This document shows positions 20,172-28,580 of a stretch of 34,643 nt of DNA, piece by piece. The translations under genes were made by a program, and so were the position numbers. The notes beneath the pieces are model-generated. The model was not told the DNA's origin. It did no database searches and saw only the letters and a list, made by a program, of their open reading frames with translations. The stretch is from a virus, in IMG/VR virus record IMGVR_UViG_3300030061_003813, positions 1-34,643 of that record; one strand, given 5' to 3'. Each line of letters begins with the position of its first letter. Position 1 is the stretch's first letter.

Positions 20172-21238
20172 AGAAATTGAAAGTCAAGGTATTTACTTTG
20201 AACTTTCTTCCCTACTTTTCCACCTTTATCTATAAAATCGTTTAAAAAGTTTTTGATATCTTTTTCTGTTGCGCCAGTGGCTTCTAATTCTTTCATTTCT
20301 TTTTTATCAAATTTATTTCCATAATCTTTGCTAATGCCACCGAAAACACCAAGCCTATCATAAACTTTGTCAGTAACTCTGCCACCTCCTTTAGTATAAT
20401 CAGCTAAAAAGCTTTCAATTTCTTCAGCTGAGGCGCCACCTCTTTTGGTAGATCTTAAATCTTTATTGGTAAATACATTACCAAAACTATCTTGTACTTT
20501 ATCTGTTAATTCAAAACTTGTTTTAGGTTTTTGGCCTGGTAAATATCCTGTTTGAAAAGCATTTACAATTTCCTCTGCCTCAGATTGTCTATTAACATTG
20601 CTAATATCTAAAGCTTTTCCCCATCGTTTTATTTGTGCTTTACTCATACCTGCATCAAGCATAGGTTGAATTTCTTTCTTATCTCCATCTGTTCTCATAT
20701 ACTCGTCATAACCTTTTCCATCAAATGAAATTGATTTGTCTTCCCAATCTTTTTCTTCTATACCTTTTTGTCCTGTTTTTACTTCTTTAAATACCTTATC
20801 AGGTAATTTTAATTTTTCAATTTCTTCTTTATAAGGTTCTTCTTCTTTTTTAGTTGTTTGACTTGCTTTATTTTCTTCTTCTACTTCGTCTAAAAATCCT
20901 GCACCATAAGCTCCTGGTACATAACTATCAATATCAGCTTGTAATCCTGCCATATAAGTAGCTACATCAAAACTATCAGTTTTTGTTCCACTTGTTCCCT
21001 CTGTATTAGGAACAACATCTGTAAGAGTTGCTACTGTTTCACTAAGAATTTCTTCTGGTGTTTTTTGCGGAGTGCTTCCATAATTACTTCTGCTATCTCC
21101 TAATGTAATATTACGACCACCAAAAGTAGCATTCATATCGACTTCATTGCCTGCTTCATCGTAAAAAGTTTTTCTTTCTGGTTCATACATCCCAGTTGCA
21201 TCATTGTAAACAATGCCTTCAATACCGGTATAAGACAC
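20168..21238 (-). CDS. Acidic protein with internal repeats, possible virion protein (356 aa)
   Basis: No known domain. The N-terminus has short beta segments (YNDATGMYEPERKTFYDEAG); residues about 120-160 are a Lys/Glu-rich, probably helical or disordered stretch. The C-terminal half contains three similar 45-55-residue units with core pattern G-A/M-S/T-x-x-x-I-x-x-F/W-L-x-x-F/Y (GMSKAQIKRW, GASAEEIESFLADYTKGGGR, GATEKDIKNFLNDFIDKGGK). Such repeats occur in tail or internal virion proteins. Convergent with the exonuclease, overlapping by 4 bases. AT-rich codon use like its neighbours. Confidence 0.75.
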   Translation of the reverse strand: MSYTGIEGIVYNDATGMYEPERKTFYDEAGNEVDMNATFGGRNITLGDSRSNYGSTPQKTPEEILSETVATLTDVVPNTEGTSGTKTDSFDVATYMAGLQADIDSYVPGAYGAGFLDEVEEENKASQTTKKEEEPYKEEIEKLKLPDKVFKEVKTGQKGIEEKDWEDKSISFDGKGYDEYMRTDGDKKEIQPMLDAGMSKAQIKRWGKALDISNVNRQSEAEEIVNAFQTGYLPGQKPKTSFELTDKVQDSFGNVFTNKDLRSTKRGGASAEEIESFLADYTKGGGRVTDKVYDRLGVFGGISKDYGNKFDKKEMKELEATGATEKDIKNFLNDFIDKGGKVGKKVQSKYLDFQFL

Positions 21239-21353
21239 AATCCAAGTCCTTTATGATTTTATTATTCTAAATCAATTAATTAATAATTTTTATATCGAAC
21301 TATTTTTAGATGTAAAGACCGTAGGATAATAAGACAAAACAACTCAAAACCCC

Positions 21354-21527
21354 ATGGAGCACCGCATCGCAATGGGGCAGTGGATTGCACATCTCGCTTG
21401 CATCATGGCATCTGCTCATGATGGAGACTGTTTTTTATTGCCTTCATATGCACATTTTCATGCTTATGAAATAACAAAAAACACTGCATTTGAACAAAAA
21501 AGTTTTACAGTAAGGATCGAACTATGA
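21354..21527 (+). CDS. Small protein coupled to primase-helicase (57 aa)
   Basis: ATG 21354 opens MEHRIAMGQWIAHLACIMAS, then AHDGDCFLLPSYAHFHAYEI. His-, Ala- and Met-rich. The TGA overlaps the ATG of the primase-helicase (ATGA at 21524-21527), so both are probably translated together. No family recognised; the D-G-D-C-F-L-L-P-S-Y-A-H stretch looks conserved. Confidence 0.72.
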   Translation: MEHRIAMGQWIAHLACIMASAHDGDCFLLPSYAHFHAYEITKNTAFEQKSFTVRIEL

Positions 21528-24139
21528 GTCTGATGTCAAACCAGAATTTTAATGCTTTAGAGCCAGGGCAAATTAATCTTTCTTTAATCCCTGTTGATTG
21601 GCCGCTTACTCCTTTAGGAAACAATAAAAATCCTTACGTTTCTGGTTGGCAAAACAAACCATTTACTGTAAACGATATTGCACATGAAATTGAAGAAGGA
21701 CTTTGTAAAGCTGTTGGCTTGTTAAGTGGACCTATTTACAATGAACCTTATGGTTTTGTTTGGGTCGATATTGATGGTCCTAGTGTTTACGAAAAAATTA
21801 AAGAACTTTCAGGTTCTTCTGTTGAAGAGGCTTTGCCTTCTACGCTGACCATTTGTTCAGGTAAAGAAGGGCGAGAACGAAAATTATACAAAGCACCTAA
21901 GCAAATTTGGAAACACTTTGTTCGTAATAAATATTGCTGGCATGCTAGTGCTGATCGTGAAAAGCTTGAAATTCTTTGGCAACGACATCAAGGTGTCTTG
22001 ATGGGTGCTCATCCTGATACAGAAGGATATTACACAAAAGAAGGACAAGATTTTAATTTTATTGAAAAAATTCCTAATTTACCTCCTTGGATTCTTACTG
22101 AAATTGCAATTAAAAATAAAAAACAAGGTTCTCCAACTGAATCAGTGGGCCGTGTTTATGGGCCAAATTTTGCTATTAATACCACAATTGGATTAGAACG
22201 CACGATTAAAGAAGCTGTTGATGCTTTATGGAAATTGCCGCCAGAGGCAACTGATGATTATGATATTTGGATTACCATTGGTCAATCTCTTCATTCTGTT
22301 GATGATTCTCTTTTAGAGCAATGGGATGAATGGTCTAAACAATCAGAAAAATATAAAGAAGGTGAGTGTCATCGTCGTTGGCTTTCCTTTTCAAAAGGTG
22401 GTGGTCGTGGCATTGGATCTCTTTTTCACATGGCTAAAGAACATGGATTCCAATTTGATGAAAGTCATCGTGGTTTAAATGTTGACGACACATTATTAGA
22501 GTACACAGTTCAATGTTTAGAAGAAGCTGAAAAAGATAACAACATGTCTTCACTTAACGCCGTTTTAAATTCTTTGACATCAACTCCTGAATCAAAGGTT
22601 TCATTTACTCGCCCTCAAAAACAAGAACGTAAACGCAATAAGTCTGATGATGTTATTGCAAACATTCTTTTGGGTATGTACAACGGGAACTTTTTGTACT
22701 CAAAAGGGCATGAAGAATTTTTTATGTATGAAAGGACATCTCCTGGACTTTGGTCACCACTTAATGAGCTAGAAGCAAAAGCAGATATTTATGAAAAATT
22801 AAATATTCTTAAAGAAGAACATTTGCCTCGGGGCTTTGGTTCAAAGCTTATTAATGACATCTTTAATTTATTGAAGATGCAACTGAACTTTGATTCATGG
22901 AATGAAAATAAAAGCATGTTGCTTTTTAAAAATGGTGTATTAGATGTTTCTTCTTTAGGCTTAATGCCTGTTCAAAGAGAATTTTATTTAACTCAACTGC
23001 TGCCATATGAGTACGATCCACATGCAGAGTGTGAAGCCATTATTAAATGGTTGAAGTTTACACAAGACAATGACTGGGGTCGTGTCCAGGTTTTACGTGC
23101 ATGGTTGCGTGCTGTTCTTTTAAGCTCATCTGATATTCAAAAGTTTGTTGAAATTGTTGGTCCCGGTAAGTCAGGTAAATCGACCTATGCCAATCTTTGT
23201 AATGCTTTAGTGGGAGATGAGAATACAACAATATCAACTTTGGAACACCTTGAGAAAAACAGGTTTGAAACAGCAAACCTTTATAAAAAGAAACTACTTC
23301 TTTTTAATGATGTTGAGCGTTATGGCGGTAGTGTTTCTATCTTGAAGGCACTGACTGGTCGTGATCTTCTCCGGAATGAGCACAAATATCAAACAGGTAA
23401 ACAAAAACCATTTAAATTTGATGGCTTGTGCATGATTACTGCTAACGAACCAATCCAAACAACGGATCCTACTTCAGGTTTGGCACGTCGTCGTCTCACG
23501 ATTCCATTCAATAATCCATTCCGTGGTAGTGCAAAAGAACAAAAAACCTTGATTGATATGGATGATCAAGGAAATGCATTTGGTGAATTTGCTCCCATGC
23601 TTCCAGGGTTGGTTAACTGGTTATTGGATATGTCCCATGATCAAATGCGGGAGTATCTAATGGAAACTACTAAGCACGTTAAGTTCTTTTCTGATTACAC
23701 CATTGATCAACAACTTAAATCAAACCCTGTTAAAGACTGGATGCATCACTGTCTTGTCTTTGAACTCAATACATCTGCTCAAATTGGCTTTAAGAAGTTT
23801 GCCCCCCAGGGGAGTTCAACTCATTACGCCAAAACTAATGAGTGGCTATACGCTAGTTATTGCGAATTCTGCATGAATTCCAACAACAACATCATGTCTC
23901 GCTCACGTTTTGAGTCACTTTTGGTAGACATTTTTAATCATCAATTACATTTAAATATTTATGTTCGTCGCAATACAAAAGGTTTGCGTGTCTTTAATGT
24001 TGCTATTAGAACAGGTCAACAACGTTTTGATAGTTATCCGTCATTAATTGATTTAGGTGAAAATCCTGAACGCTATAAAGATTTTTATGGGCAGATTGAT
24101 GTTGGGTACAAGCAACACCTACCTAATAATCAAGATTAA
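21524..24139 (+). CDS. PrimPol-type primase with SF3/D5-like helicase (871 aa)
   Basis: Residues 20-200 form a bifunctional primase/polymerase domain (KNPYVSGWQNKPFT, GFVWVDIDGPS with the D-x-D metal site, GVLMGAHPDT). Residues about 235-320 resemble PriCT-2 (DDYDIWITIGQSLHSVDDS, GIGSLFHMAKEHGF). Residues 370-700 form the D5_N plus SF3 helicase: Walker A GPGKSGKST (about 546-554), Walker B LLLFNDVE, motif C CMITANEP. It would unwind DNA and make primers at the fork. T7-like phages use TOPRIM plus a DnaB-type gp4, so pairing this enzyme with a T7-like polymerase is notable. Coupled by ATGA to the 57 aa gene. Confidence 0.92.
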   Translation: MSLMSNQNFNALEPGQINLSLIPVDWPLTPLGNNKNPYVSGWQNKPFTVNDIAHEIEEGLCKAVGLLSGPIYNEPYGFVWVDIDGPSVYEKIKELSGSSVEEALPSTLTICSGKEGRERKLYKAPKQIWKHFVRNKYCWHASADREKLEILWQRHQGVLMGAHPDTEGYYTKEGQDFNFIEKIPNLPPWILTEIAIKNKKQGSPTESVGRVYGPNFAINTTIGLERTIKEAVDALWKLPPEATDDYDIWITIGQSLHSVDDSLLEQWDEWSKQSEKYKEGECHRRWLSFSKGGGRGIGSLFHMAKEHGFQFDESHRGLNVDDTLLEYTVQCLEEAEKDNNMSSLNAVLNSLTSTPESKVSFTRPQKQERKRNKSDDVIANILLGMYNGNFLYSKGHEEFFMYERTSPGLWSPLNELEAKADIYEKLNILKEEHLPRGFGSKLINDIFNLLKMQLNFDSWNENKSMLLFKNGVLDVSSLGLMPVQREFYLTQLLPYEYDPHAECEAIIKWLKFTQDNDWGRVQVLRAWLRAVLLSSSDIQKFVEIVGPGKSGKSTYANLCNALVGDENTTISTLEHLEKNRFETANLYKKKLLLFNDVERYGGSVSILKALTGRDLLRNEHKYQTGKQKPFKFDGLCMITANEPIQTTDPTSGLARRRLTIPFNNPFRGSAKEQKTLIDMDDQGNAFGEFAPMLPGLVNWLLDMSHDQMREYLMETTKHVKFFSDYTIDQQLKSNPVKDWMHHCLVFELNTSAQIGFKKFAPQGSSTHYAKTNEWLYASYCEFCMNSNNNIMSRSRFESLLVDIFNHQLHLNIYVRRNTKGLRVFNVAIRTGQQRFDSYPSLIDLGENPERYKDFYGQIDVGYKQHLPNNQD

Positions 24140-24149
24140 TTGTTATAGT

Positions 24150-24170
24150 TAGATCAGTTTTTATGATCTA
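24150..24170 (+). promoter_or_regulatory. Inverted repeat abutting the GT4 start codon
   Basis: TAGATCA (24150-24156) and TGATCTA (24164-24170) are perfect inverted copies with a 7-base GTTTTTA spacer, ending at the base before the ATG at 24171. As RNA the hairpin would touch the start codon; as DNA it could be an operator. An out-of-frame ATG within the right arm is stopped after two codons. Confidence 0.5.
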
Positions 24171-25427
24171 ATGTCTAACAAGCCGAAGATTTTGTGGTCG
24201 GGTGATATCGTTGCCCGTACAGGTTTTGCACGTGTTACTGAAAACCTAATCACTAGGCTAAAAGATCGATATGAAATTGTTGTTTTAGGCAATAACTGGT
24301 GGGGAGATCCCAATGAATTCCAAACGGAATTTAAAATGTATCCTTCATCCAATCGTTTTCAAACAGAACCTTTTGGTGTTCAACGTATTCGTGAAACTGT
24401 AGAAAAAGAACAACCTGATTTAATTTTTGTTAATAACGATGCGTGGATTGTTAATCAACTTTATAGCCAAATTAAAGATTACCACGATGCCGGTAAGTTT
24501 AAATTTGTAGCTTACATGCCAATGGACAGCTATGGCTGGACTGGTTGTTTAAACGACCATGCAAGCAGTTGGGATGGCATTGTTGTTTACACAGAATTTG
24601 GTGCGCGTGAATTCCACTCTGCTGGAATTACTAAAGCGATTACTGTTATTCCTCATGGTGTAACAGATGGTCAATTCTTCCCTCTTGATAAGGTTGAGTG
24701 TCGTAAAAAATTAAATCTGGCAGAGGATGGTTTTATTGTTTTTAATGGCAATCGTAATCAAGCACGGAAGCGTATTGATATCACGATTGATGCCTTTGCT
24801 GAATTTGCTATTGGTCGTCCTGATACCAAGCTTTACCTTCATATGGGCAAGAAAGACCAGGGTTGGGATGTAATGCATTTGTTTGGTCGTGAGATGCGTA
24901 AGCGTGGCCTCGATCCCAATGGTCGAATCATCATGACTACTGATACTCCCCAGCCTCCTTCAGTTGATATTGGCTTGCTTAATATCATCTATAACGCTTG
25001 TGATGTGGGCGTTAACACCTGTAAAGGAGAAGGTCATGGCCTGGTCAACCATGAGCATGCAGCTTGTGGTGTCGCCCAGGTAGTGCCCAACCACACGTCT
25101 TGTAAGGAGATCTTCGAGGGAGCTGCACCCTTGATCGATAACTGTTTTATTGATGTGGACATGAACTACAACCGGGACATGCCAGTGCCCAGTGCTGAGC
25201 ATCTGACTGAGATTTTAGTAGAGCTGTACGAAGACAGGACATTGCTTAAGCAGGTTGGAGCTGACTGTTTCCAGCGTGCAACAGACTCTAAGTATCAATG
25301 GGACACAATTGCAGAACAGTTTAACGAGGTGTTTGAAGAGACGTTGAAAGACCCAATTGAGATTGATAAGCCTGTAGTACGTAAGCCCAAGCGACGTAAA
25401 AAGAACAAGAAAGCTGTAGCGGCCTGA
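24171..25427 (+). CDS. GT4-type (GT-B) glycosyltransferase (418 aa)
   Basis: N-terminal Rossmann half begins KILWSGDIVARTGFARV with the Gly-rich acceptor loop. C-terminal half has VFNGNRNQARKRIDI (the donor-binding N-R-x-x-x-K-R segment) and CKGEGHGLVNHEHAACG, where E-x7-E is the donor ribose-binding motif of GT4. The last 20 residues are very basic (RKPKRRKKNKK), perhaps binding nucleic acid or membrane. It transfers a sugar from a nucleotide donor, target unknown; together with the minus-strand sugar operon it implies a glycosylated virion or DNA. A hairpin overlaps its start. Confidence 0.88.
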   Translation: MSNKPKILWSGDIVARTGFARVTENLITRLKDRYEIVVLGNNWWGDPNEFQTEFKMYPSSNRFQTEPFGVQRIRETVEKEQPDLIFVNNDAWIVNQLYSQIKDYHDAGKFKFVAYMPMDSYGWTGCLNDHASSWDGIVVYTEFGAREFHSAGITKAITVIPHGVTDGQFFPLDKVECRKKLNLAEDGFIVFNGNRNQARKRIDITIDAFAEFAIGRPDTKLYLHMGKKDQGWDVMHLFGREMRKRGLDPNGRIIMTTDTPQPPSVDIGLLNIIYNACDVGVNTCKGEGHGLVNHEHAACGVAQVVPNHTSCKEIFEGAAPLIDNCFIDVDMNYNRDMPVPSAEHLTEILVELYEDRTLLKQVGADCFQRATDSKYQWDTIAEQFNEVFEETLKDPIEIDKPVVRKPKRRKKNKKAVAA

Positions 25428-25575
25428 ACTTTTTGTAGCCTTTTGGGTCCTAATTTTTTTGTAGGGCGGAGTTTGGTTGTCTCATTTCAATCTCAGCCCT
25501 GCTGTAATCCATTGTGTTGGAAGGGGTTCCAGCTATTAGGGCGGATCTCGACCCCCTTAAACCTCTTAGTCTTAG

Positions 25576-25672
25576 AAAAACGACCTTTTTGGGGTACCTT
25601 AATGGGTGACACTTTGGGGCAAAGGCCGCCCAAAACTGTCGCCCAAAACTGTCGCCCAAAAGGGTCGTTTTT
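25576..25672. repeat. 18-base inverted repeat enclosing tandem repeats
   Basis: Left arm AAAAACGACCTTTTTGGG (25576-25593) is the reverse complement of the right arm CCCAAAAGGGTCGTTTTT (25655-25672) with one mismatch. The 61-base interior holds the first two tandem units. As RNA it would make a strong long hairpin followed by T-rich sequence. Confidence 0.7.
25629..25667 (+). repeat. Three tandem 13-base repeats
   Basis: CCCAAAACTGTCG occurs at 25629-25641 and 25642-25654 exactly, and a variant CCCAAAAGGGTCG at 25655-25667; the variant coincides with the right arm of the inverted repeat. Confidence 0.85.
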
Positions 25673-25754
25673 ACTAGAATAAATAGAAATAAGGGGGTAA
25701 GAATGATGAGACTTACGTGAGATCCATTGCCCTGCAATTGATTTGCATCGAAAA

Positions 25755-25787
25755 CAAAGTCCGCCCTGAGACACCAAAGTCCGCCCT
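25755..25787 (+). repeat. Direct repeat CAAAGTCCGCCCT before the HNH-like gene
   Basis: CAAAGTCCGCCCT at 25755-25767 and again at 25775-25787, 20 bases apart (about two helical turns), ending 4 bases before the ATG at 25792. The inverted form AGGGCGGAGTTTG (one mismatch) is at 25463-25475 and a shorter AGGGCGGA at 25538-25545. Spacing suggests paired protein-binding sites. Confidence 0.65.
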
Positions 25788-25791
25788 AACC

Positions 25792-26490
25792 ATGGCAAAC
25801 ACGCTTACTAACCGCAAATACAGAGCTAAAAAAATCCTGGATGGACTGAATTTCAGATACCTTCCAAATGAAGAAGACGAAACCTTGGAAGCTTTAGGAT
25901 ATTACAGAGGCTTTTCCTGTCCTTTTGGTCATGAAATACGGGATAAAAAAGAACATTGGTGTTATCACTGTGTACGACGTATTCAATCAAATATTTGTGG
26001 TTTAGACGTTAATTACTTACATAATGTGTATCAACAAGATGCAAAAGACATTTTAAATTTTATTGAGGTTAAGGAGCCTACAGAATGTTGGCCAATTCAT
26101 TTAGAAGAAGATAACTATAGAGAATATAAAACACCAAAAAGAATTAATTTTCCTTCTTATCGATCTGGACAAATGGATCGTCGCGCTGATCGCGTTAGTA
26201 TTCATAAAGCAATTTATACATTTACTTGGGGTGATGTAGGCAGCATGCGTATTAGTAGACGTTGTCGAAACAAATGGTGTGGTAATCCATTGCATATGTG
26301 CTCTAGCTGGAATCGAGCCCATGTTCCAAAAGATTTTCATTACCTTGATCTTGAGTTAAATCCAAAGAAATTATTGCTAATGGCAAAACGTCATCGTCAT
26401 AATTTACCTATTGAAGATTTAATTTCTATGTCTTATCGGCCAACGATTGAAAATCCTTGTGATATTTCCCAGAAGTACAATGGAGAATAA
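25792..26490 (+). CDS. Zinc-binding HNH-like protein (232 aa)
   Basis: ATG 25792 preferred over a GTG at 25717, which would extend into the repeats. N-terminal zinc site: CPFGHEIRDKKEHWCYHC then NICGLDVNYLH. C-terminal segment IHKAIYTFTWGDVG, then RRCRNKWCGNPLHM, resembles the end of homing-type HNH nucleases (pattern C-x-N-x-x-C-x-N-P-x-H-L), but the first catalytic His is not evident (RISRRC where H-x-C is expected), so it may not cut DNA. Similar zinc proteins are frequent in cyanophages. Followed by virion-type genes. Confidence 0.75.
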   Translation: MANTLTNRKYRAKKILDGLNFRYLPNEEDETLEALGYYRGFSCPFGHEIRDKKEHWCYHCVRRIQSNICGLDVNYLHNVYQQDAKDILNFIEVKEPTECWPIHLEEDNYREYKTPKRINFPSYRSGQMDRRADRVSIHKAIYTFTWGDVGSMRISRRCRNKWCGNPLHMCSSWNRAHVPKDFHYLDLELNPKKLLLMAKRHRHNLPIEDLISMSYRPTIENPCDISQKYNGE

Positions 26491-26505
26491 AGCCTCTGTG
26501 GGCGA

Positions 26506-27471
26506 ATGACAGCGCAAAGAGAACGTTCACAACACAATCCTTTAAATCTTGGAACTTTTAATGCTACGTCTTTACGTATGTTAAAAGGTACCCTGGGACC
26601 AAAAAGTGAAATTATATCTGGTGGTTATGGGCGTGAAACATACAACCACTGGTTCCAGGTTACGCTTGCTTCAGAAGCATGGATTATTTTATTTAAAGCT
26701 TCTTCTGAATTAGCAACAGGAAATAATCAATTATCAACCAGGAGATCTCCTTTAACGACACGATTTTCTATTAGTGTTCTTGATCAAAACAAAAACCCAG
26801 TTCAAGGACGTAATATTTTTCAAGCTGATTCGGCATTAGTACAAAACAATCGCGATAGTTTTCATACTACATTTGACAATAGCTATACCGGTCAGGTTAT
26901 GGCTGCTCAAAGTGACTTATACAATACATTTAGTTCAACTAATGCAGATCGTGGGGATGATCGTTATTTTCCTTTACGAGCTGGAAATTATTTAATTTGT
27001 ATTTCTGCTGATAGAAATGAAGAGTTTCAGTATGGTGTTGGTTTAGTTGTAGAGTTTCAAACTCCAAATGATGAATTATTTTTCTTATGTGAAGATACTT
27101 CTGATATTACTTATTTGATTACAGAAAATGATCTTAATGAAGCTGTTGTAGAAATTGTTCCTAATACTGTTACTAGTGGTATTACATTATCTACATTAAA
27201 TGGTTTTACAGAAAATCTTTGTACAATTGTTGACCCCAATGGTATTGTTCAAGTTAACTATCAAAATTCTGATGGTAACCCATTGTCTTGGTTAATTGGT
27301 CCGGATCCAGGGGACATTACAGCTGGTCGTGTTTTATTAGACGCTACTGAGAATTGGATTGATACAACACACGAACATTCACTAACACAATGGCGTGCAG
27401 CATGGGAACGTGATCATTCTATGGATGATAAATTTCCTAATGTTTTTGCAACATATACTAACGTTGCCTAG
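26506..27471 (+). CDS. Probable virion structural protein (321 aa)
   Basis: Beta-rich throughout, with Asn/Thr/Ser-rich strands (TYNHWFQVTLASEAWIILFK, RFSISVLDQNKNPV, NYLICISADRNEEF), resembling pre-peptidase-type beta-sandwich domains found in tail and neck proteins, then Asn-Gly loops and a C-terminal THEHSLTQWRAAWERDHSMD helix. No enzyme motif. Placed between the HNH-like gene and a set of cyanophage-type hypotheticals near the fibre block; structural role is inference. Confidence 0.72.
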   Translation: MTAQRERSQHNPLNLGTFNATSLRMLKGTLGPKSEIISGGYGRETYNHWFQVTLASEAWIILFKASSELATGNNQLSTRRSPLTTRFSISVLDQNKNPVQGRNIFQADSALVQNNRDSFHTTFDNSYTGQVMAAQSDLYNTFSSTNADRGDDRYFPLRAGNYLICISADRNEEFQYGVGLVVEFQTPNDELFFLCEDTSDITYLITENDLNEAVVEIVPNTVTSGITLSTLNGFTENLCTIVDPNGIVQVNYQNSDGNPLSWLIGPDPGDITAGRVLLDATENWIDTTHEHSLTQWRAAWERDHSMDDKFPNVFATYTNVA

Positions 27472-27500
27472 ACCTACAATAAAAGTGTGTCTAAATTATT

Positions 27501-27668
27501 ATGACTACTGATTCCTTAGGCAGAGTAGACCAAACTAAAGATTTAATCTCTGATTATTGGACAGGTAAAACAGAACATAAAGAAGAGATAATTAAACCTA
27601 CTGAGTTTTTTAAAATGTATTGCACAGCTGAGCCTTGGATGCCAGAATGCAAAGAATATGATGTCTGA
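27501..27668 (+). CDS. Small acidic protein (55 aa)
   Basis: ATG 27501 opens MTTDSLGRVDQTKDLISDYW, then TGKTEHKEEIIKPTEFFKMY and CTAEPWMPECKEYDV. Two Cys and three aromatic clusters; no known domain. It is three bases from the next gene (GTG 27672), so they form a unit. CTACAATAAAA lies 20 bases before the start and also before the exonuclease, perhaps a shared promoter element. Confidence 0.65.
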   Translation: MTTDSLGRVDQTKDLISDYWTGKTEHKEEIIKPTEFFKMYCTAEPWMPECKEYDV

Positions 27669-27671
27669 TTT

Positions 27672-28406
27672 GTGTCTACTTTAATTACCAATCTTCCTCC
27701 GGTTAAAGTATGGGTGCGTAAAGAATATCTTCGCGATCTTCGTGATGGTCATGGTGAATATACTTTGGGTTATTGGACTAGTGTAAAATCTATTCCTGGG
27801 CGTGTGTTTTATTTTGAAACGTTTCTTCCAGAATATGGAGCTTTGTTTGACAAACTACCCATTTCTGCTTTTTTGCTTTGGGACTCAGACTCTCCTGATG
27901 CTCCTGAAACACCAGCACCAGATTTACCTCTAGAAGAATTACAATTTTGGAATTGTTTTAGTTATGACATTACCACCCTGGAAAAAAATCTTACGTTCAC
28001 AATGGGATGGGAAATCAGAACCAAAACCCACGGTACTATCCCTGGCGAATATTTGTTTACTATTGACAGCTTTAATGGCGACCGCTCTAGGACTGATATC
28101 TCTTTCGCAGAGACGCCAGATGAACACAAATCCTTCAATATTATTGGGTTGCCGAATGGTCAAATTGCAGCGTATCCCAACAACAGATGCCGTCTTGCTG
28201 ACCCTTCTTTGTCCCCCGAGACGTTAAAACAACCTGACTTTCTTGTCTCAAGTCGATATTTTCAAGTTGAAAGTCCCAATGCAAAATGGGGGCGCCTTGG
28301 TGAATCAGAAGAATATTTCTGGGAAACAAAAACTGAGCAAAACAAAAAACCAAATGAGTATATGCTTTTTATTCCAGAGAATGATCAAGAAGAATTTGAC
28401 CGGTAG
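27672..28406 (+). CDS. Hypothetical protein, probable virion or tail accessory (244 aa)
   Basis: GTG start at 27672. Beta-rich first 110 residues (VKVWVRKEYLRDLRDGHGEY, GRVFYFETFLPEYGALFDKL), an acidic Pro-rich linker (DSDSPDAPETPAPDLPLEEL), then a second beta region and a charged end. Pattern resembles cyanophage proteins encoded near baseplate or fibre genes; no firm function. Confidence 0.72.
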   Translation: MSTLITNLPPVKVWVRKEYLRDLRDGHGEYTLGYWTSVKSIPGRVFYFETFLPEYGALFDKLPISAFLLWDSDSPDAPETPAPDLPLEELQFWNCFSYDITTLEKNLTFTMGWEIRTKTHGTIPGEYLFTIDSFNGDRSRTDISFAETPDEHKSFNIIGLPNGQIAAYPNNRCRLADPSLSPETLKQPDFLVSSRYFQVESPNAKWGRLGESEEYFWETKTEQNKKPNEYMLFIPENDQEEFDR

Positions 28407-28433
28407 AATAGTGTTGTTGAGTTAAGTTTAACC

Positions 28434-28580
28434 ATGCAAGAGATTCTTACTAATCCTATTACTTGGATTATTATTGCAGCAGCTTCTGAAATTATTGCTT
28501 TATCTCCCTTAAAAGATAACAGCATTATTCAAGTTGTATTAAAGGCTGTGCTTAAGCTTAAGCCTTCTGTAAAAAAGTAA
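28434..28580 (+). CDS. Small membrane protein, zero-frame product of a -1 frameshift pair (48 aa)
   Basis: ATG 28434: MQEILTNPITWIIIAAASEI, then IALSPLKDNSIIQVVLKAVL and a basic end SVKK. One membrane helix near residues 8-24 with a basic C-terminal tail facing the cytoplasm; holin-like in size but unproven. The last codons GTA AAA AAG are followed immediately by TAA and form an A-AAA-AAG slippery heptamer. A fraction of ribosomes should shift to make a 104 aa fusion with the next frame. Confidence 0.72.
   Translation: MQEILTNPITWIIIAAASEIIALSPLKDNSIIQVVLKAVLKLKPSVKK

Larger units (their letters stand above)
25428..25791. other. 364-base non-coding, repeat-rich region
   Basis: No convincing gene: open frames on both strands have unlikely compositions. 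It holds three tandem 13-base units, an 18-base inverted repeat, four copies of the octamer TCCGCCCT (two per orientation) and an AAGGGG/CCCCTT pair. The G+C content looks higher than in the flanking genes. Candidate replication origin, regulatory region or insertion scar. Confidence 0.55.

Noticed and set aside
25629-25667. Three tandem 13-mers as a CRISPR array
   Set aside because: The units abut without spacers and are too short; no cas genes are present.
25443-25798. Open frames of 79-101 codons on both strands in the repeat island
   Set aside because: They run through the tandem and inverted repeats, have odd Trp/Arg/Pro-rich translations, lack good starts, and exist on both strands at once, as expected for repeat-driven chance frames.
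27475-27480. TACAAT -10-like hexamer (also at about 19293) as a phage promoter
   Set aside because: No fitting -35 element is found at normal spacing; two copies of CTACAATAAAA are suggestive but not enough to annotate.
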